Shown: positions 23,425-37,379, counted from the stretch's first letter. The stretch is 64,000 nucleotides of DNA from Panopea generosa (GCA_029582155.1 CM055894.1:29988707-30052706); one strand, 5' to 3'. Translations and numbers: made by a program. The notes: generated by a model from the sequence alone, not told the origin.

Positions 23425-26400
23425 TTACAGTCACATTCACAGTCACGGTCACGGTCACAGCGACACTCCTAGTCACAGTCATTGTCACAGTTTCAGTCAC
23501 TTTCACAGTTTCAGTCACTTTCACGGTCACAGCGACACTCACAGTCACAGTAACAGTCACAGTCACAGTTACAATGCCACAGCCACAGTCAGAGCAACAG
23601 TCAAACAACAGTCACAGCCATAGCTACAACCACAGCTACTGTCACTGTTAAAGCCACAGCTACTGTAACAGTCACAGCCACAGTTACAGCCATAATCACA
23701 GTTATAGTCATAGAGATAGTCATTGTAACAGTCATAATCACAGCCACGGTCACCAGCTACAGCCACAGTCAAAGCCACAGCCATAATCATTTTCATAGAG
23801 ACAGTCATTATAACAGTCATAACCACAGCAACGGTCACTAGCTACAGCAGCAGTCACAGACACAGTCACAGTCACAGTCACAGTCACTATCACAACTACA
23901 GTCACAGCCACAGCCACTGTCACAGTCACAGACACAGTCACTGTCACTATCACAGTTACAGTCACAGTCACAGCGACTGTAACTGTCACTGTCACAGCCA
24001 CAGCCACAGCAACAGTCACAGTCATAGCAACACACATAGTCACAGTCAAGGTTACAGCCGCAGTCTCAGCCATAATCATTGTCAAAGAGACAGTAATTGT
24101 CACAGTCTCAGTCACTTTCACGGTCACAGCGACATTCACAGGCACAGTAACAGTCACAGTCACAGTTACAATACCATAGCCACAGTCAGAGCCACAGTCA
24201 AACAACAGTCACAGCCATAGCTACAACCACAGCCACTGTCACTGTTAAAGCCACAGCCACTGTAACAGTCACAGCCATAGCTACAACCATAGCCACTGTC
24301 ACTGTTAATGCTACAGCCACTGTAACAGTCACAGTCACAATCTTAGTCATAGTCATAGAGATAGTCATTGTAAAAGTCACAACCACAGCCACGGTCACTA
24401 GTTACAGCCACAGGCACAACCACAATCACAGTCACAGCAACATACATAGTCACAGTCACAGCCGCAGCCATAATCGTTGTCAAAAAGACAGTCATTGTAA
24501 AGGTCACAACCACAGCTACGATCACCAGCTATAGCCACAGCCACAGTCACAGGCACAGCCACAGTCGCTATCACAGCTACAGTCACAGCCACAGCCACTG
24601 TCGCAGTCACAGCCACAGCCACAGCCATTATCATTGCCAAAGAGACACTCATGGTAACAGTCACAACCACAGCCATGATCACCAGCTACATCCACAGTCA
24701 CAGGCAAAGCAACAGACACAGCCACAGTCACAGGCACAGCTACAGCCACAGCCACAGCCACAGTCACAGCCATAGTCGCAGTACCAGGCACAGCTACAGT
24801 CACAGCCAGAGCAACACATATAGTTACAGTCACAGTTCTAGCCACAGCCACAGTCACAGTCACAGCAACATCCATAGTCACAGTCACAGTTACAGCACCA
24901 GCTACAGCCATACCATTGTAATAGAGACAGTCAATGTAACAGCCACAACCACAGCCACGATCACCAGCTACATCCACCGTCACAGGTACAGCTACAGTCA
25001 CAGCTACAGTCACAGCCATAGTCACAGTAACAGGCACAGCTACAGCCACAGTCACAGACACAGTCACAGTCACTATCACAGCTACAGTCACAGCCACAGC
25101 CACTGTCACAGTCACAGACATAGACACAGTCACAGTCATTATCAAAGCTACAGTAACAGCCACAGCCACTGTCACAGTCAAAGACATAGACACAGTCACA
25201 TTCATTATCAAAGCTACAGTACCAGCCACACAGCCACTGTTACAGAGTCACAGCCACAGCAACCGCCATACCATAATCATTGTCATAATCATTGTCATTA
25301 TAACAGTCACAACCACTGCAACGGTCACCAGCTACATCTACAGCCACAGGCTAAGCAACAGGCACAGGCACAGCCACAGTCACAGGCACATCTACAGCCA
25401 CAGCCACAGTCACAGCCACAGTCACAGTAACAGGCACAGCTACAGTTAAAGCTAGAGCAACAAACATAGTTACAGTCACAGTTCCAGCCACAGCCACAGC
25501 CACAGTCACAGCAACATACATAGTCACAGTCACAGTTACAGTCACAGTCACAGCCGTGACCATTGTCATTGAGACAGTCATTGTAACAGTCACAACCACA
25601 GCCAAGATCACCAGCTACATACACAGTCACGGCATAGCTACAGTTACAGCCACAGTCACAGCCACAGTCTGAGTCACTGTCACAGGCACATCTACAGCCA
25701 CAGCCACAGGCACAGCAACAGTCACAGCCACTGTTACTGTCACAATCACTGCCACAGCCACAGTCACAGTCACAGTTACAGGCACAGCCACGGTCACAGC
25801 CACAGCCACAGCCACAGCCACAAACACAGCCATAATCATTTTCATAGAGACAGTCATTATAACAGTCACAACCACAGCAACGGTCAACAGCTACAACCGC
25901 AGTCACAGACACAGTCACAGTCACTATCATAGCTAAAGTCACAGCCACAGCCACGGTCACAGTCACAGACACAAACACAGTCACAGTCACTATCACAGCT
26001 ACCGTTACAGCCACAGCAACTGTCACTGTCACAGACACAGACACATTCACAGTCACTATCACAGCTACATTCACAGCCACGGTCACAGTCACAGACACAG
26101 ACACAGACACAGACACAGCCACAGCCACAGTCACTATCACAGCTACAGTCACAGTCACTATCACAGCTACAGTAACAGCCACAGCTACTGTCACAGTCAC
26201 AGACACAGCCACAGCTACATTTACTATCACCGCTACAGTCACAACCACAGCCGCTGTCACTGTCACAGCCACAGATACAGCCATACTCATTTTCATAGAG
26301 ACAGTCATTGTAACCGTCACAACCACAGACACGGTCACTAGCTACAGCCACAGTCACAGACACAGCCAGTCACTACCACAGCTACAGTCACAGCACAGCT

Positions 26401-28285
26401 CAGCCACTGTCACAGTCACAGCCACAGCCATAGTCATTTTCATAGAGACAGTCATTGTAACAGTCACAACCATAGCCACGATCACCAGCTACAGCCACAG
26501 TCACAGGTACAGCAACAGACACAGGTACAGGTACAGTCACTGTCACAGTCACAGTCACATTCACTGTCACAGTCACAGTAACAGCCACAACCACTGTCAC
26601 AGTCATAGTCACATCCACAGTCACAGCAACAGCAAAAGCAACAGCCACAGTCAGAATCATTTTCATAGAGACAGTCATTATAACACTCCCAATCACAACC
26701 ACGGTCACCAGCTACAGCCACAGTCACAGACACATCCACAGCCACAGTCACTTTCACAGCTACAGTCACAGCCACACCTACTGTCACAATCACAGCCACA
26801 GCCACAGTCACTATCAAAGCTACAGTCATGGCCGCTGTCACTGTCACAGCTACAGCCACAGCCACAGCCACAGCCACAGCCACAGCCACAGACACAGCCA
26901 TAATCATTGTCATAGAGACAGTCATTGTAACAGGCACAACAACAACAACAGCCACGGCCACCAGCTACAGCTACAGTCACAGCCACAGTCACTATCACAG
27001 CCACAGCCACAGCAATAGACATAGTCACAGTCACAGCCACAGCCATAATCATTGTCATAGAGACAGCCATTGTAACAGTCACAACCACAGCCACGATCAC
27101 CAGCTGCATCCACAGTCACAGGCACAGACACAGCCACAGTCACAGTCACAGCAATATACATAGTCACAGTCACAGTCACAGCCACCGCCATAATCATTGT
27201 CATAGAGACGGTCATTATATTAGTCACAACCACAGCCACGATCACCAGCTACATCCACAGTCACAGGCACAACAACTGGCACAGCCACAGCCACAGCCAC
27301 TGTCACAGTCACAGTCACAGTCGCTGTCATAGTCACAGCCACAGCCACTGTGACAGTCAGAGTCACAGTCACATCCACAATCACAGCAACAGACAAAGCC
27401 ATAATCATTTTCATAAAGACAGTCATTAAAACACTCACAACCACAGCCATGGTTACCAGCTACAGCCACAGTCACAGACACAACCACAGTCACTATCCCA
27501 GCTACAGTCACATCCACAGCCACTGTCACATTCACAGCCACAGCCACAGCTACAGCCATAATCAATGTCATAGACACAGTCATTATAACAGTCACAACCA
27601 CAGCCACGGTCACAGCCACAGACACAGCCATAGTCACTATCACAGCTACAGTCGCAGCCACAGCCACTGTCACAGTCACAGCCACAGCCATAATCATTGT
27701 CATAGAGACGGTCATTATATTAGTCACAACCATAGCCACGGTCACCAGCTACAGCCACAGACACAGCCAAAGTCAATATCACATCTACAGTCACAGCCGC
27801 AGCCACTGTCACAGTCACAGCCACAGCCATAATCACTGTCACATCCACATCCATAATCATTGTCATAGAGACAGTCATTGTTACAGTCACAACCACAGCC
27901 ACGGTCACCAGCTATAGCCACAGCCACAGCCTTAATCGTAGTCATACAGACAGTCATTGTAACAGTCACAGCATTGGCCACAGCAATAGCTACAGCCATA
28001 GTCAAAGTTACAACCACAGTCACTATCACAGTCACTGTCACAGCAACAGTAATTGTTATAGCCACAATCAGAGCAACATTCACAGTCACAGCCACAGTCA
28101 CAGTCACAGTCTTAATCATAGCCACTAGTTCAGCAACAGTCACAGTCACAGTCTTAATCATAGCCACTATCTCAGCCACAGTCACAGCAACATTCACAGC
28201 TACAACCACAGTCACTATCACATTCACAGTCACAGCCACAGTCACAGCCGTAGCTACAACCACAGTCAAAGCCACAGTCACAAAA
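23425..28285. repeat. 4.9 kb CACAGY hexanucleotide array with higher-order pattern
   Basis: Nearly the entire stretch is built from CACAGT and CACAGC hexamers with point variants. A longer motif, roughly GTCATAGAGACAGTCATT then GTAACAGTCACAACCACAGC then CACGGTCACCAGCTAC, recurs about twenty times at spacings from about 90 to 550 bp (for example near 24945, 25311, 25595, 26467, 27085, 27228 and 27726), so there is a higher-order organisation. Because the unit length is two codons, several frames on both strands stay open for up to 337 codons (Val-Thr-Val-Ala, Cys-Asp-Cys-Gly and Ser-His repeats). I regard these as by-products, with no start context, splice sites or non-repetitive flanks that would support a protein. 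Confidence 0.93.
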
Positions 28286-29863
28286 ATGAAATTGATGTCA
28301 CACTCACACGATTTTCGGAACAATTATTTCCACCTGATGAAGGAGAAACGTTTGACTATGATGGTTAAAAGAGAAAGAGGTATAGGTACATTTCAGTAAT
28401 TTTCGTCAGGTGTGGATCATTTTCGCACTCAATATTTGTCATGAATTTGTTGATTACGAAAAAGTATAAGTGACAACATATAAAATAAAATACAGCATAT
28501 TGAGAGAATTGTATATCATATTCAGATTTTTCATTGTACAAATTAATTGCAGAATAACGGATATTTAATCTAAAAAGTATTCATTTCGACTACGTTGTTC
28601 ACAATTAATCACTGATAATAAGATGCTTTTCAATTGTATAAATTATGAAACAGATATACTTATACATGCTTCATAAACATTTGAATTGTATCATTAAACG
28701 CAATTTATTTATTCTAAATGTATTTCCAGTAAATATAACGTGGACAAAGACCTAAAAACTTATGATGCAAGAAAGTAACACAATATTTACTTTTAGTGTT
28801 AGTCGCATCTACAAAGGAACAAGAGTATGATATACAATTAAACCTGTTTGTAAAAACTACCATAGAGAAATAAAAAAAATCAGTGATTATGAACGTGCTC
28901 TCAATGATAAGATTATATTTATAATAACATGTACTTTAAATGGTTAAGAACGAAAGGTAAAGTGTTTTCCTTTTGAGGCAGATGTATTTTTTTTTTGTGT
29001 GGCACAAGACCTTCAAGCATTGTCTTGGTTGCCATTATTTTTTTCCGTTGTCATTTTTAGCTATAGCCTTCAAGTGGATCTTCTATATATATATTAAAGA
29101 CGTTTCTGCGGGTTGTTACTGCGCATCGCTACGCGCATAATTCCTTTCTGTTACTTTCAGTTTCGGGGTCTAATGTCGCCGTTTGGTTAATTAAAAGTCG
29201 AGTCGCATTAGGATATTTACAAAGCGAAGTTTTTTAATTTCGAGATGTCAGAAATGTAAATTTTGTCAAGGAAGCGATCGAAAAGCACAGAAGAGTATAT
29301 TGTTTTTTGTTCTAAACCACCAGAAGTGCTTGTACATAACGAAGCCGAAGAAACAACTACGAAAATATAACCAATACTCGTAGTAGTAACATTTCGGATA
29401 ACTCATTTTTCGGATATGGATCATTTGTGAATTTGTTCCAAAGCGCTGAATACATAATGAATTTACCTGAAACAATATTATTCATACCGGGATGGAGACA
29501 AGGAAGAATAAATCTTGAATTTTGACATTTAGCTGACCTGATGCATGTAAAAGTTTGGTATTGAAGGACACTATAGAAGACACTTATATGGGTCAACGTT
29601 ATACATAAACTGTATATGTGGAAGTATAAGAACAGTGGAAACAAACATCGATTAAACAGGAAAAATCCAATATCATTTGACATCAACACAAAGCAATTGA
29701 GTATAAGGTTAGTTGATGCTTTAACATAACGTACTGATCAATATTAATGTATCACATAAAATGATATCTTACTTTATGATTTCTAGAGATGAACAACTAT
29801 AAAAAGTGATTCATTGGTTGAATATTTACATCATTTTCATGCCATTGAAGGCTAACAGATGAT
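28286..29863. other. Intergenic, nothing recognised
   Basis: AT-rich with a short CpG-containing patch near 29100-29280 (GTTACTGCGCATCGCTACGC). No gene or clear repeat family. Confidence 0.5.
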
Positions 29864-30035
29864 CACCTAACCACTGTTTCCTGGAATAAACCAGTATTTG
29901 AGCACACCCCATCTCCGCAAGTAACTGATAGCTTTCCAACTTGAATCAGTGGTGAGAGACGATTGATAAAGAGACATAATGCTGCATATCTATCATCCTG
30001 GAGACTGTTGCCAGGCAGGGATTCGAACAGTATTC
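29864..30035 (-). repeat. SINE family A copy (minus orientation)
   Basis: Read on the minus strand: a tRNA B-box-like GTTCGAATCCCTGCCTGGC (about 30012-30030), followed by a body block TTCAAGTTGGAAAGCTATC...CTTGCGGAGATGGGGTGTGC...TATTCCAGGAAAC. The same body occurs at 30.4, 38.4, 62.9 and 63.1 kb. Confidence 0.62.
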
Positions 30036-30374
30036 TTACATTGAGTAAATGTTAAAAATAAATTTATACACCGTCATGTTCTGTGTTTCCTGTTAAACAG
30101 AAAATTGTTACATGAATTATGAAAATAAGAAACTATTCAACACATTTCAGTAATGCTAAACAGAGGCTCAGGTTACAGATGGATTGAGATGTCGGTTCTT
30201 TAAATACCTGTAGTGGTTTCATTAACTATGAAGAGACAATCACTATCGTGACATAGACAATGTGTACAGAAACACTAAATGAAAGAGTGACAATCATCAA
30301 AAGGGGCCAATGGTAATTATTAATAATTTTAAACGTTTCAGCTTATTTCTACTATTGATTACAACAAAATAATC

Positions 30375-30575
30375 ATGAGCACAACAAATGATCTGAGGGG
30401 GATCAAACCTGTGACTACTTGTTTGGCACACCCAATATCCGTGCAAATAACTGACAACTTTCCCACTTGAATCAGTGATTAAAGATGAATGAACATGAGA
30501 CACAATGTTGAAATTTGCATATATTTAAATCATCACAGACTGGCCAAGTGGGGATTTGAGCTTGCAACCCATTGA
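30375..30575 (-). repeat. SINE family A copy (minus orientation)
   Basis: Contains the minus-strand body TTCAAGTGGGAAAGTTGTCA and the CACGGATATTGGGTGTGCC block, with a degenerate B-box (GGGTTGCAAGCTCAAATCCC) near 30550. Confidence 0.58.
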
Positions 30576-30771
30576 CTGCTTGTTACATAACATAACAGTT
30601 TCATTCAGTAAAAAAATGTCCACATACATGCTACTTTATAACCATAAGATTTTGTTCAATGGTTTGAACATAGATATCATAAAAGGGATTGCTGCTCAGT
30701 TATAGCCCTTGAGTTGTCAAACTATACCCATATATTGTGCTGTTTTATTAAAATACATTGTCGGTTTTTGA

Positions 30772-31065
30772 GCCAGACCGATGAGCTCAGTCAGTAGAGC
30801 ACGATACTTCTAGCTCAGGGTTGAGAGTTTGATACCTGAGGCTGGCTAACTTACATTGCCAACTGTCATTCAGATGGGTATTTAAACTGAGGACTTTTAT
30901 GATGATGCTATACACCAAGCAAAAGAATCAGGTGAAACATATGATTAGGTTTCTATGATATTTGTTTCCTGCACTATCCCCCACAAACCTAAAAAGTCTA
31001 AACTGTTCACTCTTCTGGGTGCATCACCCAAATGGGAAACTGGTGATGATGTAAATTAAGCTTAC
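30772..31065 (+). repeat. tRNA-derived SINE (distinct family)
   Basis: The plus-strand head has an A box in ATGAGCTCAGTCAGTAGAGC (30781-30800) and a B-box-like GAGAGTTTGATACC (about 30823-30836). A ~200-bp unrelated body follows, ending near GGGTGCATCACCCAAATGGG. It lacks a closed tRNA acceptor stem, so it is a SINE rather than a tRNA gene. Confidence 0.6.
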
Positions 31066-31494
31066 ATACAAACAAACATTGTCATTTATTTCTTTATCTC
31101 ATATAAGCTTCCTTTAATTTTCAGTGATGAAGTCAGTCAAGTAGTATACCAGGACCAGGCCAATTTATTACAATATGTGTTGCAAGAAGAATGGATTGTG
31201 ACAGTAAATCATATACTGGGACCATGTTAACAAAAAGTATTCGAAAAACATGATGTTTTTCCAGAAGACTAGGAAATGCACATATTATGAAAAATTAAGA
31301 ACAATCACTACCAGTTCACCAGGCAGTGTTCTAAAATTTTAATGACAATTCAAAGATTAAAGTTGAAAGTAGCCTAGTACAGGAATAAAAAATTCAAGTT
31401 AATGTAATAATAATGGATGACGATGCGACTACTATAGCCAAGATAAATACGAGAAAAAAATGACTTGAATGGACTCGTAGATAAAACTCTGAAG

Positions 31495-31575
31495 ATATTA
31501 TGTTGAGTAGCAAGTCACTGGTGATCCAACCTTGATTGACAATACATGGTTTTACCACTAGGCCTCTAACATTTC
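31495..31575 (-). repeat. Degenerate tRNA-like SINE head
   Basis: On the minus strand GTTAGAGGCCTAGTGGTAAA (A-box region) is followed by AAGGTTGGATCACC (B-box-like). Heavily diverged. Confidence 0.4.
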
Positions 31576-31764
31576 AAACTTTTACAACTATTGATGTTCA
31601 TCAAATACCCAGTATAAAAGCAGTTTAACAGTAATTACATTATAAATTACAAATATTATAATCGCTATTTAGTGCATCATTTAGAAATATGAATGTTACT
31701 TCTGCAATGAAACTTCATTTAAATAAATTTACAACAGATAATTTTCACAATTTTGTCAATTTTA

Positions 31765-32505
31765 GGCCATTTTATGAAAAGGGCAGTTAACATTTAGCAC
31801 TGTAGCTTGGTAACAAGCAAGGTGACATGTATTTTTTATTTTATTTCATGATATTGTTTGTTGTTGTGCTTCTTTGTAGAAAGAATGAAACAATTCTCCA
31901 CGTAGAACTTTTTTTTTATTGAATTGGTGTGAAAATGCATCGATTGCGGCCATTTTATGAAAAGGGGAGGTAACATTTAGCACTGTAACTTTGTAACAAG
32001 CATGGTGACCTGTATTTTTTGTTTTATTTTCTGATATAGTTTGTAATAATGCCTCTTTGTAGAAAGATTGAAACAATTCTCCGCATTAGAACTTTTTTTA
32101 TTATTGAATTAGTGTCAAAATGCGTCATTTACGGCCATTTTATGAAAAGGGAGGTAACATTTAGCTCTGTAACTTAGTAACAAGCATGGGGACATCTATT
32201 TTATGTTTTATTTTCTGAACTAGTTTGGTTTAGTGCCTCTTTGTAGAAAGAATGAAACAATTCTCCGCGTTACAACTTTTTTTATTATTGAATTAGTGTA
32301 AAAATGCATCGTTTGCGGCCATTTTATGAAAAAGGGAGGTAACATTTAGCAATGTAACTTAGTAACAAGTAAGGTAACATATGTTTTTTATTTTATTTTC
32401 TGATATAGTTTGTTATGGTGCCTCTTTGTAGAAAGAATGAAACAATTCTCCGCGTTAGAACTTTTTTTATTTTTAAATTAGTGTAAAAATACATCGTTAA
32501 TCGTA
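31765..32505. repeat. 184-bp tandem repeat, four copies
   Basis: GGCCATTTTATGAAAAGG starts copies at 31765, 31949, 32133 and 32317, an exact 184-bp period. Each continues with GGTAACATTTAGC, TTGTAACAAGCA-type blocks, CTTTGTAGAAAGA and AACAATTCTCCGCGTTAGAA. A partial, older fifth copy occurs at 32725-32830. Minus-strand frames through it are repetitive and not convincing genes. Confidence 0.9.
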
Positions 32506-33034
32506 GAAATTTATGAAAATTACTGTATGAAATGTGAAACTCAAAAGAGCATCATGACTTTTTCTGTTTTAGATACTTTATCTTTTGTTATATGAGTGAC
32601 AATAATATTTTGTTGAAATATATCACTTTGTTAGTAAATTAAACAATATTTATAACTTACACCAATTTGCTGTTTTTTCTTTAAAAAATGTAAAACGGTG
32701 TAGTTTAAAAATAGTCATAGCAAAAAAACAAGCATGGGGACCTATATTTTTTTTTAGTTTTTTAAACTTGTCTTACTTCAAAGTACTTGTGTGCAAAATT
32801 TAAAAAAAATCTCCGCGCTAGAACTTACTCGAAGAAATGTCTTTAATATATCTATTATAGATTATTTGCAGATGACCGAAGCATAAATCAACATATTGCT
32901 ATTCTTTAGATTTTTTATTTTTAATTTGTAACTAGGAGCAAGAGGCAGCCTGGGCTTAACTTTTTTTATTTTGGTTTAACTTCATTTTCAACACATTTTA
33001 GGTTATGTATGGCATATTCAGTTTTTTTATGTGG
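32506..33034. other. Intergenic; decayed fifth copy of the 184-bp unit
   Basis: CAAGCATGGGGACCT (about 32730) and TCTCCGCGCTAGAACTTACT (about 32810) are remnants of the adjacent array. The rest is AT-rich. Confidence 0.55.
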
Positions 33035-33160
33035 ATGGAGACCTCAGAATGAACCTGAGTAGAACCACCGTCCTTCCGCAAGTGACTGGCGGACTCGAAC
33101 CTACGACCTTAGAGATAAAATATAAGTAATCATGAGACGGCGCATGGGATGATATTTTGT
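33035..33160 (-). repeat. tRNA-derived SINE head (minus orientation)
   Basis: The minus strand has a near-perfect B box, GGTTCGAGTCC, in CGTAGGTTCGAGTCCGCCAG (about 33086-33105). The A-box region is degenerate. The tail block ACGGTGGTTCTACTCAGGTT resembles the body of the SINE at 16.1 kb. Confidence 0.55.
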
Positions 33161-33229
33161 TTTTTCAATATCTTTAATATCAAAAGTTTTCATATTAAGT
33201 ACAATGGGGTATAGAACATAACATCTTTA

Positions 33230-34515
33230 CCTAATCGCACCTCACTAGTCAAGACTTATATACTAATATCACTATGCAATCGCTGTCCATCTTCATCAAA
33301 CTTTACCATTTTAAGACTATTTACAACATACTCTCCCAATTAGCCTCACTATCCCTATCTGTATCAATATAACCTAATCTCACGTCACTAACCCTATCCA
33401 TATAATAGTCAAATATTCTCGCCTTACTTTACTTACCTTCATCATCATTAACTAAACTCACCATCCCAACGATCACCACTTCTCACTACAAGTACTTCTG
33501 TCTACTTAACCACCTGATATTACCTCATTATGCCTACCTTCTTCAACAATTACTAATCAACCTCACTATTCTTATATGTAGCACTATTACCTAATCTTGA
33601 AAAACTAGCCCTGCTTCTATCACCATCAACCAAACTTATATCGGTACCAATACCCATACCATAATCAAATAATCTCGCCTTACTATACTTACTTTTATCT
33701 TCAGTAACTAAACTCACCATCCCAACGATCATCACTTCTCACTACCCCTGCCTATATAACCACTTAATCTCATCTCACTATATCTACCTATATGGTCATC
33801 AAGTAACATCATATCACTATCCTCACATACATCAGCATCATCATTTAATATCTTCTTAATACCCCTAACCACTTCATCTTTATCTAACCTTACCCCTACC
33901 TGCATCATCAGCACATACTATCTTCTCATCATTTTATTCTACACTATCATCACCTAACCTCAACTCACAACCCTGTCTATATCACCTCAACTAATCTCAC
34001 ATATCTACCTCTGCCAGTATTATTGTCTCTGATCTCACTTCTCTATACTTACCTACATGTAGATTAGTTTCACATGATTTCATCTCACCATCTGTATCTA
34101 CATCACCATCACACAATCTCACCACAGAACCTTAACATACATATCATCACCTAATCGCACATCACTACCCCTGCCTACAATACGATAACTGAATCTCACT
34201 ACCCAAACATATATCATCATCATTTAATCATACCTCACTATCCATCATTATCGCTTAATATATCTCACTACTCCTGTCAGTATCATCAACTAATATAACC
34301 TCTCTACCGCTGCCTATATATATTAGACAACTTATCTCGAATCACATTCCTTGTCTACATCACAACTCACCTTACTACCCATACTTGTATCATTATCTAC
34401 TGTTCGTACCTCACTAGCATATTCTACATCACCATTACCGGGTACCATCATCTTACCACTGCCTACATCAATACATGTATCACCACTTGATACTTGTGTT
34501 ACTCGAATGACCTTG
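33230..34515. repeat. ~45-bp degenerate minisatellite, ~1.3 kb
   Basis: Loose tandem array of a pyrimidine/AC-rich unit close to CCTAATCTCACCTCACTA followed by CCCCTGCCTATATCATCA. Unit length drifts between about 38 and 52 bp, with two longer near-duplicates around 33440-33520 and 33660-33745 (both contain ACTAAACTCACCATCCCAAC). Short minus-strand frames inside have no domain. Confidence 0.82.
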
Positions 34516-37370
34516 TGCATGGTGGAATGAAAATGACCGACATAGTCCGGTAGATATCACACTGAATCATGGAAGTGTATATTATTTTTTGATGATTATG
34601 TTAGTTAAGACATTGCTTATGAAAAATTAGCTTGATAACATCCATTGAGCATTTTGAAATATTCAAGATGACAGGAAATTAATTATGTTTTTTGCATATT
34701 TTGGTTTTAAAATTTGCAAATAAAATACTTTTTCAAATACTTTATTTAGTAAATATGTCACTATCATCTCAAATAAACCTTACACAATTGACAATAAACT
34801 TACAAAAAAGTAAATAATGCCGAAAATGTTCTATATTTATCACATTTTCCACAACAACGAAATTGACATATATACAGCTTTTGTAATGCCTTGGTCTGGT
34901 CTATCCCTGTTTTGTTATACTGAAATACTACATGTACTCCCTCTTGTCACAATACATAATTAGTGATTAATTGTAACGTTGAATAATAAAAAGATTAGCA
35001 AAATGTTCCTGTTAACGACAAGTACACCTTTATTGTCATAATGAACATGCTATTATTTGGTAGGGTAGCGAACATGTTGTATGGAAAGATGGTCGCTGAG
35101 AGTGTCAGATCATTAATTAAGCAGTGTAGTTGTATATGCTGAACATTTTAATATGAAGAGTTGGAAACTGATCTAAGCAATTTCGCTTAGAGAAGTAAAA
35201 CGACGAAGTAATGGGCAGATTGGATAATACAGCCAGTGTTTATAGTGAGAGAAAAGGCGACTTGCCTTTGCATTTGGTAGCAGTTGAGCTTATATTGCAA
35301 TAGTTTTGCAGCTATCCAAATACATTACACACGGTATGGCGTTACTACCTCAAATCCATGGAAAATAAAACCAATCGTTCATAAGTTTATGCAGAGTGAT
35401 ATACTTATTTAAACCACGTTCTTGAGATATAGGCATGGCAAAAGGAGAATACATTGGATTATTTTGAAACCAGAATGACTGAAAATATGGCGATTGAGTT
35501 TGTACGTTTGCAGTAGACTTGAAACAGATTTGTCAAGTATGAGTAACAATGATGATTCATGCAAAGACCTATCGAAGCATAAGGAAGAAATGATATGTAA
35601 AATAAGAATATAAGGACAATAAAAAAAGAAGAACAGATTTGAAACATGTATTGATCAATGCAACCAAACTAAATAACCAGATTATACTATGAAAGTATCG
35701 TCAGTGATAAAATAGTTTCGCAGACAGTAAATGCTTAAACAGTAGTAGCCTTTGGTTGTAAGCATGCTGAAAAAAAAGAAATTTACCTGGCAGTTTCCAT
35801 TAAAATAGTTTGAAAATAGTTCACACAAGGCTGCGTCAAAGAGACAAATAAAGGCAGAAGATGTAATTTTTTATACGATTCTGATATACTCAAAAGTATA
35901 GGATTGCAGACAAGATCACGGGATACAACAATATTAAATACCTTCTGGCTTATCAATTAGCTCCAGTAAAGATATTATTATTTACTAAATACAGGAGATC
36001 TAAGAATCGCGAAATCTAAGTTGGTCTTAAATACATTATTGCAGAAATATGTCTTGGTGTGACATAACTCAAATCAACTAACAGACACTAAGCATATGTA
36101 TAGACACGTATTCTGTTCTGCATTGGCCAAAAGATGTTACTTTGAAAGAGTATTCCGAGAATTTAAGGTCTTATACAAAGAAAACTAGATGTGTACTTAG
36201 TTTGTGCCTAGTTTTCGACATATACTCTCCATTTAGCACAAAAAGTAACAAATGCTCCAGTAGAGAAAACACAGGCATGCAGGATAGAAAAGCCAACTGA
36301 TAACAATCACATGTAAAGAGTTCTTGGAAGATGAAGTCTTCCTTGAAAGACATAAACACGCTCATAAACTTGTTGTTACATGACCGGAGAAGATGACACA
36401 TTAGTTGGGATAAATAAATGTTTTGTTATAAAAAGAGATGACATTAAAATCACACACATGGAGGCAGATAATATCCTTGCACAACAAGTGATTAAAGCCG
36501 CACATAAATTAAACAGCGGCATAACATTTATTTAAAATGATACTGATATATTTGTACTTTGACTTCCTTATTATGTTCAGGACCCCTAATAAATTTTGGC
36601 TAAGCGAGATATTAAGGAAATATAGTCTGTAGACATAAATGAAACTACAATAACAAAAGTTTATATAATACCCGTTTTGTTGTATGGGCTGTATGGTTGC
36701 GATAACGCTGCAAGGTAAAAGAAGTAGTTTTTAAAAGTATGAGACTTGGGTATACACTAAAGTAGGTAGAAGTTAATTTTAAAACAATGCTTTTTAAGTA
36801 CTTTACCACCACCAGCATATTTAGAGGTTTTTGTTGGAAATGTAATAATAGCTCGCATACAGGCATGTATATGGACTCATACACTAGATTCTGACTCACC
36901 AAACCCTGATACCAAATTTTTTGCCTACGACAGTCGAACGAGAGGTACCACCATCTCCTGCAGAATAACTGAAGCTGATCAAATGTTCCTGTGAGAGCGA
37001 GTCTGCTTGGTCCAAATAACGATGTCGTTGTGATAAATTAATCAAATTTACTGTGTACACTTCTTTGTGGTTGACAAGTGTCACATTCAGGTTTTATACA
37101 GAGTTTATCTTGTTTGTTCTAACCCATTTATTTTACCCCTCACTTCAAACGCACCTGTATTATTCTTGTGGTTACTTGACTATTCACCCGTGAAATTATA
37201 TACATTCTAAATTAGATATGTATAGTGAGAGTGTAATGTGTGGTCAGTTGCTAGCAGTGGCCATGGAATTTAGACAGCTTAGAGAGATAGACATGGATAT
37301 TAAAGAGGGCGATATCAGAAGGCGATATACTGTGGTTTATGAGAGAATGAAGTTTGTCAGATTTTGAAAT
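34516..37370. other. Intergenic, no supported gene
   Basis: AT-rich. Short minus-strand frames occur at 35.4-37.1 kb. One (36896-37084) ends at a plausible donor GTGAGT but encodes nothing I recognise. No repeat boundaries are clear. Confidence 0.5.
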
Positions 37371-37379
37371 GATAGCCTT

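Noticed and set aside
25325..26338. 337-codon minus-strand open frame (Val/Thr/Ala/Met then Cys/Asp/Gly) and similar frames on both strands between 23.3 and 28.4 kb
   Set aside because: They are the translation of a hexanucleotide array whose unit is two codons long, so stops are rare in most frames. No non-repetitive flanks, splice sites or domains support coding.
23425..28285. Possible CRISPR-like array
   Set aside because: No constant repeat with unique spacers; it is a eukaryotic simple-sequence array.
30772..30850. Possible functional tRNA gene
   Set aside because: A and B boxes are recognisable, but the acceptor stem does not close and a SINE-like body follows.
36896..37084. 62-codon minus-strand frame ending at a GTGAGT donor
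   Set aside because: Plausible donor but no convincing acceptor or recognisable protein; it may be chance.
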